In this document: one piece after another, positions 1 through 8,693 of the stretch
How positions within the stretch are numbered: position 1 is the first letter of the stretch
Layout: every line of letters starts with the position of its first letter
Source of the DNA: Isoetes taiwanensis
Lineage: Eukaryota; Streptophyta; Lycopodiopsida; Isoetales; Isoetaceae
Direction of reading: 5' to 3'
DNA: 64,000 nt
Assembly (NCBI GenBank): GCA_021234155.1
Contig: JAJEKV010000014.1
Coordinates: 15,658,872-15,722,871 of the forward strand
Translations under genes and position numbers: made by a program
The notes under the pieces: generated by a model
Told to the model about the DNA's origin: nothing
Seen by the model: the letters and a program-made list of their open reading frames with translations, nothing else
The model's database searches: none

Positions 1-2
1 TA

Positions 3-140
3 GGATTGGTTGTGTTCATGGTTAGTGGTGCTTATGTCGCTACAAGATCTGTCGTGATCGGATCTACGATTGTTAGGACTGGGGATATCTCGTCATCGAA
101 TTTACAATCATTAGGGATGGCGCTGCTTTTTACGTCCTGA
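3..140 (+). CDS. Possible 3' end of an unrecognised host gene (partial)
   Basis: A reading frame is open from the left edge for 45 codons and ends in TGA at 138-140. The peptide is rather hydrophobic at first (GLVVFMVSGAYVATRSVVIG) and then Ser/Leu-rich. It is followed by AT-richer DNA with TTGTTCATGTAAAT and a short TA run near 240-254, which would suit a plant 3' UTR. I do not recognise the family and most of the gene would lie outside the window. It could be a chance open frame or the tail of a transposon protein. Confidence 0.3.
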   Translation, partial: GLVVFMVSGAYVATRSVVIGSTIVRTGDISSSNLQSLGMALLFTS

Positions 141-345
141 TAGGACTGCTGTGGAGTATAACATTTTGTTCATGTAAATACAACCTTGCATTGCTTTTGG
201 CCCCAGAGGGTTAAAAAAGATTGTAACGCTTTGATTCTATATATATATATATAAAAATGTCAGTGCCTTCTTTGGTGATCGTCTTTGGTAGTTCTGCATC
301 GTTTGTTTCCTGTTTACCTAAGAGAGTTAGCTCAGAGGGATCGCC

Positions 346-428
346 ACGACGATCCTATTGAGGTAGGCCTCACCTCTTTAGAAAGTGTTCAGTCCAGCTT
401 TGAGGAGCGATTTTCCTCTACCGCTTTC
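346..428 (+). repeat. 83-bp direct repeat, uninterrupted copy
   Basis: This segment recurs base for base at 625-707. Here it continues into ...CGCTTTCTGGATGCC, whereas the second copy runs straight into CACTACAAAA. It therefore shows how the target read before the transposon end arrived. The segment is open in one frame on the plus strand, but I recognise no protein in it. Confidence 0.9.
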
Positions 429-624
429 TGGATGCCTCTCTGGGTCAATGGAACTAAGGTATCAACTGAATTCCATTACACAAAGAAGCTCTAGAGGAAA
501 TCTCCTCTTCCTAATAGTGGATGTTTTTAAATACAATCTGCTACAACTTCAAACATGAGTAGGATGCCACTTATACATACCAGAGGTACGTCTTATTGCC
601 ACAATTGATGGAGAAGCTTGAACA

Positions 625-707
625 ACGACGATCCTATTGAGGTAGGCCTCACCTCTTTAGAAAGTGTTCAGTCCAGCTTTGAGGAGCGATTTTCCTCTAC
701 CGCTTTC
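625..707 (+). repeat. 83-bp direct repeat, copy interrupted by a CACTA terminus
   Basis: Second copy of 346-428. Identity stops at the C that starts CACTACAAAA, so the loss of similarity marks the transposon boundary to within one base. The sequence before the boundary ends in TTT or TTC, and CACTA elements make 3-bp target duplications. The matching right-hand junction is not in the window. Confidence 0.85.
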
Positions 708-1190
708 ACTACAAAACCAAAGCCCTGTTACGACGTCTATTACGACGTCCAGACGTCGTTTGCACGTCGATGATCGACGTCGAAACGTCGATAAACGACG
801 TCCATTTCGACGTCGGAGCGTCGATAAACGATGTTTATGCGTCGCTATATGCGCCGCGAATCGCGGGCGTCTTTAGCGGCGACATGACGCCGCTTCAACG
901 CCGTTATGGCACATCGGGTCAGCCCACGCCGCACCGCTTGCCAGAGTGACCGCCGGGCCGGCCCGGCCGGGCGGATGACACGGCAACGCTGTTCAACGGC
1001 GAAAAGTACACGCCATCATGTCCGCCCACTGGGGCGCTTTGCAGAAGCGTAAGACGCGGTCGCCGCCGGCGAAACGCCGTTCAACGACGTTGTCGGGCGT
1101 GGTCGCCACCGTCAACTGCCAGCATTTTGGCTTCTGGCCGCCTGGCGCCACGCAGACAACGTCGTTCAACGACGATTAAGGAATTTTGAT
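707..1190 (+). mobile_element. CACTA-type terminus with subterminal ACGACG repeats (left end of element I)
   Basis: Starts with CACTACAAAACC, the typical terminus of plant CACTA (En/Spm) elements. It is followed by about 470 GC-rich bases with many copies of ACGACGTC, AACGACG and their reverse complements (for example 730-840 and 1075-1180). In this superfamily subterminal repeats bind the element's accessory protein. The GC-rich block stops sharply at about 1180, and the next 430 bases are very AT-rich and hold no gene I can see. Related ACGACG repeats return at 6779-7041, but no right-hand copy of the terminus was found. Confidence 0.7.
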
Positions 1191-1616
1191 AAAAAAATTT
1201 ATTTAATATTATTCAATATGATTTAACTCCGACAGCTTAATATTCATATGCAAAATTAACAAATATTTAATATAAATAAATATTTAGTAATATTTATTAA
1301 TATTAATATTATCAATAATATTAATAGTATTAATAAATATTAAATATGAACAAAATAAATCGAGAATAAATATTTAAAAATTTAAAAATTCGAAAAATAG
1401 AAACAAATATTGATTAAATTATATTAATGGTAGATAAGCATTATTGTTTAATATGTAATTAAATGTTTAATAAATCTAAGAATAAAAAAATAGAATCGAG
1501 CATAAAATTAACATAACAAAAAAATCACAAATAATAAGAACAAAGCATAAAAAATTTAAATTGAATTCAATTAATATATTTCACAATGTAATTTGCACAT
1601 TACAAAATATATTAAG
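1191..1616. other. AT-rich stretch without a gene
   Basis: Dominated by TTAATA/AATATT-type sequence and A runs. No open frame, hairpin family or tandem unit of note. It lies between the subterminal repeats and the gene region of element I. Confidence 0.6.
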
Positions 1617-3215
1617 TCTTTAGTTGTTGCTCTCTTCTTCTTCTTCTTCTTCATTGGCTTCGTCTTCATTTACCTGCATTATATTGTATCGCAACAATTA
1701 GTTCATTGTAGTCACAAATAATTATCTAATGAATGATACACACTTCATCCCCCCTTTCACGCTGGCGGGCGACGCTGCGATGGCCGCATGACCGCCTTGT
1801 TTGAAGGCCCTTTCGCTCATCTTTAGCAAAAGGCGCGACCAAAGAAAATGACTTTGAGTGAGAATGAGCACCAAAACTAATGTTAGTGTTCAACTCGAGA
1901 ACCTACATTATAAACCAAATTTATACTTACAAATAGCTTATCCGTAAAGCCATAACCGCCGCACCAGTCTTATTGGCACTATGGTCGCCACTTGCTTCGT
2001 CGTGCACCTCGCGTCCAGTACGCTTTGTTCTAGCTTCCCTTTCTTTGATAATATGTTGGCCTTCAAACACTACAATGCAATACAAGGACTTAGTCCACAT
2101 GGCATCATCTAATTATACGACTCATGGGAGAGATGATGTACTTGAAATGCCTCATTAGTCAACCCGGATAGGTCATTGCCACTTCCTCTATCGGGACTCC
2201 TGTAGCTTTGGCAAGAGCTTTCAGCTGCTTCTTCTGATTACCTCTGCAAAATATAAATAAAATATGAGTACAATGAGGTTATAATGAAGAACGAAAGAGC
2301 CTAATACCTGGTGGATTTAACATGTTTACCCTGCTTTGAACAAAGCTCCCTCCATGAGATCTCTCCTGACTTGAGCTCGGGATATTCTGCTTCTAAAATC
2401 TCCTTGATCCTCTCTTTTTCCTCATCATAGGCTCCCGAGTTCCATTCACCCTTGTGGACGTTATGGCAAACGCTATTTGTGACATTATTAGCCATCTTCC
2501 AAAAATTGTCGCCATCTGCAGTGCTGTGGCGCGGCAACTTCTTGCTACTACACTCAACATACGACTAACATATGAATATGTGTTAGTGAACAAAAAAGGG
2601 CATAATTCAAGATGAACTCACTCATATTGAAAGAGATGCCTTCGTGGAGGTGGTGCAGGTGGTGCACGATCTTTAACAGAGCTTGAAGAGGAATTGCGTC
2701 CACTCCGACGTGGGACTTACTGGCGGTGGCGCCCTCCTTCGTGGGGTTCATTCTCCTCGTGCTCTCGAACGGCCCCAAGATTGAATTCTCAAGGAGTGTA
2801 TGAGCTATGGCGTGGAGGGTCATGGGCGCACCTCCGCCTACTTTGTTCAACGACCGGGCGCAATCTCCATTTCTGCCGGGCGACATCCCGAATTGCAAGG
2901 CATTCCACCTATCTTCGGGTTATCGCCTCGTTGATATCTCGGAGTTCCCTCTCTTCGCCTTCCCGGCCGGATGCGAGGTCCTTTTCCGCTCTCTTCTACG
3001 GGTGGTGATGAGAAGAAGATCCGCCCATAACCACGAATTTACCTAACATTATGCATAGGAAAAGAAGGACGAACCGCATTTACACGCTACATTTAAAAAC
3101 ATTAGAACGTTAAAAATAAATGGTTAACTTACATTTTATCCTAGAAAAAATCCATACCAAATCCACACAATGGTGGAGGTGGCGGTGGTGGCGAAGCTAA
3201 ACCCGAACGACCAAC
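1617..3215 (-). CDS. Spliced accessory ORF of element I (decayed, unrecognised family)
   Basis: Minus-strand coding remnants. The clearest exon is 2308-2537, with an acidic/Lys stretch (YDEEKERIKEILEAEYPELK) ending in STR. It joins an exon 2159-2243 (GNQKKQLKALAKATGVPIEE...) across a 64-bp GT-AG intron at 2244-2307, and a TGA closes the frame at 2159-2161. Upstream, 3150-3200 encodes a Pro-rich run (SPPPPPPPLCGFG). Downstream, 1630-1690 could encode an acidic tail with seven consecutive Glu and a stop. CACTA elements usually carry a second, accessory gene beside the transposase; position and composition fit that role, but no domain is recognisable. The pieces are not in one frame, so this is broken or has further introns. 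Confidence 0.45.
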
Positions 3216-3535
3216 TTCGCCTCTTAAAGGCCTTTGCGGGTTTAGGGTCACAAGAAGGCTACCAAGCCACGCGAGAAGTAAAGTTGTGAACAATAGATAT
3301 GCCATCGTGCCGCATCCCATGGTTCTTTGGACATGTGCAAAAAACTTGCAAGTTATTTATATGGAGTGCGATGAATAACATAGTAGGAAAGCAACAAATG
3401 TTAGCAACATGGGAAGTTCATTACAAAACATTGGGATTTGAATAATTAAAAGTGTCTTTATATATTTGGTTATTAGACAATTAAAAAATTTAATACTCTT
3501 AAACATGGCAAGATATACAATATTGTATTCATTAT

Positions 3536-5120
3536 TTGAGTTGTGACAACAACAATTTTGACATCTCCAAGGCATCCATGCACTTCATGTGTCGCCTTTG
3601 TCTCACAACCATGGTAGAAGATATTCCAACACTTTGTAAGGCTTCAACAACTTCGGAAGCTTTGGGTCGTGATGAGAATACGCCTTCACGTGAGGCACAT
3701 CATTCTTGTTTTTTTCTCCTCCAACTTGTCAAGACGCCGTTGGTACATATGGGTTGGATTAATCCATTGGGCATTGTTGTTATTATTAAACCACTCCATT
3801 CGTCGCATAGCTTGCACGAAAATCCGAAGCATCTCATAAATATATCCCAATGCATAGACATCATGAATTTCGTGGTCCCCATACACGATCATCATCCTTT
3901 GATTTCTCAAACACGCTTCCTCTAACCATGGATATTTTGCTTGTCCATCCGAAAGTAAGTACCGACACTTCAACAAGGGACGACGCTCTTTGGCGAAAAT
4001 GAATTGCATTGTCCCAATCACCAATGGCCACCCATACATTTTGGTACTCATCATCAAAATGTAATTTGACTCTCTTTGCAATTAAGCTTTGTGTGAGTGA
4101 AGTGGCCTTTGTGGATCTCAACGACACCTTCGCTAGGGGCAAGAGCTATCTCGAACATACCGATATACAACTCGCATTTTGCTCCTAAGTTCACTTATGC
4201 CTATGTGTTTGTCGGTTCTTCTTGGCGCTCTAGCAATTGCATTTGACCATCTTCTAAAACGTGACAAGTTATTAGGTAAATAGTCAAACAAGTGTGCAAG
4301 TGTCTCTCCATTCATGAAAGGTAGAATCACCATTGGCCCTATGGTATCCCCACTAGAGCTAGCAACTTCATATGCAAGTCCAATGGATGTAGCCAAAGCG
4401 GGATGCGGGCTCTTGAAGCGTATGTATCTTTGAGCCATCTCATACGCTCTGCCTCTATCTTTGCCCTTGAAAACCCATCCAATCGTATAGCTCATCATCT
4501 TGGAAGTGTTGTGTTCCGTTGATTTTGATTTGATACGCAAGATGTGTTGGTTTCTCCTCAATAAGGCGTATCACATCCACGGCCTCTACGCATGGGATCA
4601 ACAAAGATTGATGTGTTCATGTGATTCTCCAAAGAAAAGTGGGGCTTGCTAGGCCCTGCTCCACTAGAGCTTCCCCCCTGATGCAAAGCATTTTTAATTA
4701 CCTCCAACTGACGTGCATTGAGATCCGCAATGATGTTCTTGTGATCCAAACGCCGCTTCTTTGAGGAATTCCATGAAGCTACCCATTCCTTGACACGAGC
4801 CTCGGCATTGGGACTTTTTAAGTCGCGACCGAATGCTTCAAACATGTCTTCAGTTCATCCATGGGGTTTCCAATCATTGGCTTTACATGTGTGTCAAGGA
4901 GAGAAGTCAACATTTCTTCTTGACCTGGCCATTTTTGTGCTAACTCAAATTGGCACTTCCTTTTCACATGTCTGACAAAATGGTCGACACGTTGACCAGT
5001 TTGCATCTCCCGGTCGGGACTTTCGTTAGCACATATCTCATTTATGACCATGCGTCTAATCTCACTAATCATTAGTGTCTTCACAATTGGGGCCATACCT
5101 ACAAACCAATTTAGATTCAT
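3536..5120 (-). CDS. Family A transposon gene, copy 1 (function unknown, frameshifted)
   Basis: Four overlapping minus-strand open stretches read as one protein in order: 4818-5120 (MAPIVKTLMISEIRRMV at the start), 4558-4845, 4133-4561 and 3686-4142. Visible parts are a basic helical N-terminus, a Ser/Gly linker (about 4640-4680), a conserved block GPMVILPFMNGETLAHLFDY (about 4270-4345), a block with NVWVAIGDWDNAIHF (about 4000-4050) and IYEMLRIFVQAMRR (about 3790-3840). The order and wording are shared with the degraded copy at 20.65-24.7 kb, so this is a real dispersed family. I cannot name it. It sits between a CACTA-type terminus and hairpin repeats, so it may be a transposon protein. At least three frame changes break it. 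Confidence 0.6.
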
Positions 5121-5402
5121 TAATCTTGCTTTGTGACTTTTTTCAAACCTTCATTATGAATCTTTACCTACTTTCTTAAGAGTTAGTTTCCTTTTAATTT
5201 TTTTTTTTTTAAACCAACTATTTAAATTTTTTTTTGCTCTTAACCACTCCACATCGTTGTTTCTTTGACATCCCTAACATCTTTAAAAAAAACATTCTTA
5301 ACTAGAAACCCGAAAATCAATAATGCAATTTTTTTCAAAAACCCGCCTTGTGTCCAATCCTCAGAAAAGATTTCTATTTATTGATATATTAATAAAAAAA
5401 AA

Positions 5403-5745
5403 AACAAGAGTAGGCGGTGAGCTTGGACCCGAACACCTAGTCTTCTCCACTCAAGGAGGAGCCGACCATGCCCTTTGTCCAAGTCTCCCCAAATTTTTCT
5501 AAACTAAATACATTAATCAATAAAATTTCAAGAGTAACGGTGAGCTTGGACCCTAACACCTAGTCTTCCACTCAAGGCGGAGCCGACCATGCCCTTGTCC
5601 AAGTCTCCCCAATTTTTTATAAACTAAATAAATTAATCAATAAAATTACAAGAGTAATCCAAGTGAGCTTGGACCCGAACACCTAGTCTTCTCCACTCAA
5701 GGCGAGCCGACCATGCCCTTGTCCAAGTCTCCCCAAGTTTTTTTA
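5403..5745 (+). repeat. Three tandem ~123-bp hairpin repeats (element I)
   Basis: GTGAGCTTGGACCC starts at 5417, 5540 and 5663, so the period is 123 bp. Each copy has a conserved ~75-bp core and an AT-rich spacer. Read on the minus strand the core has an outer inverted repeat CTTGGAC/GTCCAAG and an inner CTCC.C/G.GGAG stem closing a short loop. It also contains GTTCGGGTCC, close to a Pol III B box (GGTTCRANYCC). The same design recurs at 47745-48315. Confidence 0.8.
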
Positions 5746-6154
5746 ACCTAAATAAAACATTAAAATTTTATTCTCCTACTCAAACTCAAATTCTTACCTA
5801 GAATGTCTTCGAAATCAAGAAAATCGATTTCCAAGAGCTTACGATTTTGTTATTAGTGTACATGCAAAAAAATAAAGGCATTCAATAATTAGAAAACTTA
5901 CATAAATAAAGAAATAAATAAAAAAAAAAAAAAAAAAAAGACGATTCACATTGAAAAGATCATTGACATTAAAACTATTTACATTGTTAATTAAAAAAAG
6001 AACTATATATTGACATGTAAAAAATGAAAAAAAAAAAAAAAAAGAATATAAAAAGAAGGGGCCTCGCTTTTCAACGACGCCCCCTTCTTGTAATAAAAAT
6101 AGAGGAAGAATGGGCCTCGCTTTTCAACCACGCCCTTCTTCCATGGAAAAAATA
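5746..6154. other. AT-rich spacer with A runs
   Basis: No gene. It contains poly-A runs (about 5921-5939 and 6028-6043) and a short near-duplication of GGGCCTCGCTTTTCAAC (about 6059 and 6112) just before the GAA tract. Confidence 0.6.
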
Positions 6155-6345
6155 GAAGAGGAAGAAGAAGAAGAAGAAGAAGAAGAAGAAGAAGAAGAAG
6201 AAGAAGAAGAAGAAGAAGAAGAAGAAGAAGAAGAAGAAGAAGAAGAAGAAGAAGAAGAAGAAGAAGAAGAAGAAGAAGAAGAAGAAGAAGAAAGAAGAAG
6301 AAGAAGAAGAAGAAGAAGAAGAAGAAGAAGAAGAAGAAGAAGAGG
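6155..6345 (+). repeat. (GAA)n microsatellite
   Basis: About 190 bases of nearly pure GAA with a single slip near 6290. It gives open frames of poly-Glu/poly-Arg on the plus strand and poly-Leu/poly-Phe on the minus strand, none of which I take as protein. Purine richness continues to about 6560. Confidence 0.95.
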
Positions 6346-6778
6346 AGATAGGAAAGAAAGATTGAATAGAATGAGAAAGTGGTGAAGAAGAAGAAGAAGA
6401 AAAAAATGAATAGAAGATTGGAAGAACTAAGATTAGAAGAAGAAACCAATGATTGGAAGATCATTGGAAGAAGAAGGAGGAGGATTCGATTCATACTAAT
6501 AAGAGGCTAAATGGATTGAAGAAAACAAGGATGGAAAGAAGAGGAGGATAGAAATGGGATGGATTGAAAAAACAAACAAGAAAAAAACAAGAAGCCCTAA
6601 ATCTATCAAACAACAAGCCTAATTCAAAAATAGAGTTGATTGATCCATTGAAATACCTTTTGATGCTTGCTTGAAGCTTGGAAAGGACCGCAAGGATGAT
6701 CCGCCAAAAAATCGCCACTAAAAACGCCCTCCAAACCGCTTAGAACCAAAAACTAGGCGGCGCGAAAAAGCCGCTCTC

Positions 6779-7041
6779 GCTTTCGATAAAAGTTACAGAC
6801 GCCGTTGAACGACGCCGCGAGGTCGCTTTAACGACGTGCGCAATAGTCGTTAAACGACGCCTATAACGACGCCTTTGTGTTAAACGACGCCTTTTTTTTT
6901 AATTTAAGTTATAATTATAAGTTATTATTATAATTATAATTATTATACAAAGAAGGATTGTTACCCGAAATCCAAATTTTTATCTTTCCATAGTCGTTAA
7001 ACGACGCCTATAACGACGCCTTTGTGTTAAACGACGCGTTC
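6779..7041 (+). repeat. Right-hand ACGACG subterminal repeats with an exact 48-bp duplication
   Basis: AACGACGCC-type motifs recur through the segment, as at 720-1180. The 48 bases at 6843-6890 recur exactly at 6990-7037 (offset 147), separated by an AT-rich insert. This resembles the subterminal region of a CACTA element, but no terminal CACTA inverted repeat follows, so the end is missing, diverged or replaced by the AGO-like sequence that starts at about 7095. Confidence 0.6.
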
Positions 7042-7094
7042 TTTAAACATCTCCCCGCAAAAATCAATTTATTAAACATTTCAAAATCGATTTC

Positions 7095-7952
7095 TTAAAC
7101 CAACATCCGCACACCTTTCAGATATTGCGCCAACCCTACATTAAGAACACTTGCAAACCGATTCACACACCATCCCCTCAAGTCCACAATACAATAAAAT
7201 TTATTAAAATTGAACCCGAAAGCCGGGAGAGAACTATACATAGCCATAAGGGGTAGGAACCCGAATACAACAAGTCAGAGGCAACCGCTTTGTTCCGATA
7301 CTTACCGAGCCCGCAAAACCCTTTCAACAATTCCCCGCCACAAGCAAAAGTTAATTATCCTTTCAATATCGATTGAAAAGTTATTTATGTTACTTACGCA
7401 ATCATGCCCCCGTAAGGTTCTTCGCATAACGATTCATAGTTTCACATTTTCGTGATTGTGTTTTGACCCGTATGACAAACCGATATCGCTAATAATCAGA
7501 GCCCATCGCCGCAAGTTAAAATAGGAATGTAATGAATTGAAATTTGAAATGTCAAGTGCACACACAGCTCAATCCTTACAATTGCAATTGATGGTGAATT
7601 TGACGAAATGGGGCTCCATGTGACACATCCATTCCAAAGATTATAGTTGGCTCCCTCGAGACCTTTGGAAGACCACGACGAAATTCCATCGATAACATCG
7701 TATTATATCCTCCACACTACGCTTTAAAGTAAGTCTTCAGTTCAATGAACAGGGGAGCCATTATGGGGTACCAAGTGAGTTACCTTGGCATTAATTTTCA
7801 AAGCCACATTCGCCAAGTAATCGATCATTTATATTACGGGAGGAACTATACACCGATTAACAACTCCAACGCCCCGACGTAAAACAGCTTTTGTTAAACG
7901 GCCCCAAAAAAACATCTCTCTCATAAGTATGCATTGCATCTTCCTTCGTGAA
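7095..7952 (-). pseudogene. Decayed ARGONAUTE (AGO4-like clade) PIWI fragment with introns
   Basis: Argonautes bind small RNAs; the AGO4 clade acts in RNA-directed DNA methylation. Read on the minus strand, pieces follow the family's order. VVNRCIVPP and YLANVALKINAK (about 7784-7870) match the MID/PIWI border. GGYNTMLSME leads into PTIIFGMDVSHGAP (about 7609-7655), which contains the first catalytic Asp of PIWI. Next come a segment like RRWALISRYRF...TQSRK (about 7430-7515) and FASVLNVGLAQYLKG (about 7115-7165), equivalent to the stretch after the FRDG motif. The FRDG aspartate appears lost (LRGW). KINAK is followed by a GTAACT donor, and further gaps look like introns, so this is genomic DNA rather than a retrocopy. 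Stops and frame changes make it non-functional as read. Confidence 0.75.
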
Positions 7953-8071
7953 ACTACATATAAAAGGAATCAAACCATTACACAAAGATAGAGATCGGGT
8001 CTTTCCGAGGTAGAATGCATAGAATAAACTCGGTGGCTCTTTTAGCTGAGATTTTAAAGCATTGAACATCA

Positions 8072-8290
8072 TTGAAACTCGCGGAATATCGATGGGGAGG
8101 AAATCAACATGATGCTATTGGTAACAATGATACGATAACAAGGAATCGTGAGAATGATAGTTGGGGAATTGCATCAAATGGAAATGACAGATGGGGAGGA
8201 GGCAACTCAGATGCCAATGATTCTTGGGGTATTGCTTCCAATGAAACTCACACATCTGGAGCAGATAATAATGGAGCACTAGTTGGCAAT
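8072..8290 (+). pseudogene. Fragment with WG repeats (possible AGO-hook type)
   Basis: The plus strand encodes a Gly/Asn/Asp/Ser-rich peptide with four WG dipeptides, in RWGG, NDSWGIASN, DRWGGG and again NDSWGIASN. The NDSWGIASN block is duplicated about 24 codons apart. WG/GW platforms in plants (C-terminus of NRPE1, SPT5-like KTF1, NERD) bind AGO4-type proteins. The fragment abuts the AGO4-like pseudogene on the opposite strand. It is only about 70 codons long and the ATG at 8072 may be arbitrary, so a chance low-complexity peptide is possible. Confidence 0.35.
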
Positions 8291-8693
8291 GATTACTTAT
8301 GTATTTTATCTATCCTTCTTTATCTATCCACTTAGATTTCTCTCCATCCTTGTTTATCTATCCACTTTAATAAACCAGACTTGTGCACCATTGAGCTTCA
8401 CTTGCATACTTTCATACTAAATCAAGCTTGCCAATCACTTCACCATGATCAGAAAGGCAAAGGCAAACATATGGCTCACCAAAGTTGCTCTTCCTCAAGA
8501 TACAATCTACACAAGGCATGCCCAAATACACCCATGCAAAGTCGCAAGAAGAGCTTTTTGATTTGCCATATTCTCTCGCATGATCACATACAACTTCATA
8601 TATGGTTGCAGCCTCTTCATAGATTACTGCTAAGGGTTTTGGACACAGCTTCAGGGTTCAACGACGTCTCACCTTGAATTTCGAGTTCCCCAG
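8291..8693. other. Stretch without a recognised gene before array A
   Basis: A short near-duplication of TTTATCTATCCAC (about 8318 and 8353) and otherwise unremarkable sequence. An ACGACGTC motif occurs at 8662, about 30 bases before the 1.1-kb array begins. Confidence 0.5.

Noticed and set aside
6003-6494. Poly-Leu/Phe (minus) and poly-Glu/Arg (plus) open frames
   Set aside because: They come from the GAA microsatellite; the peptides are homopolymers without start context or conservation.
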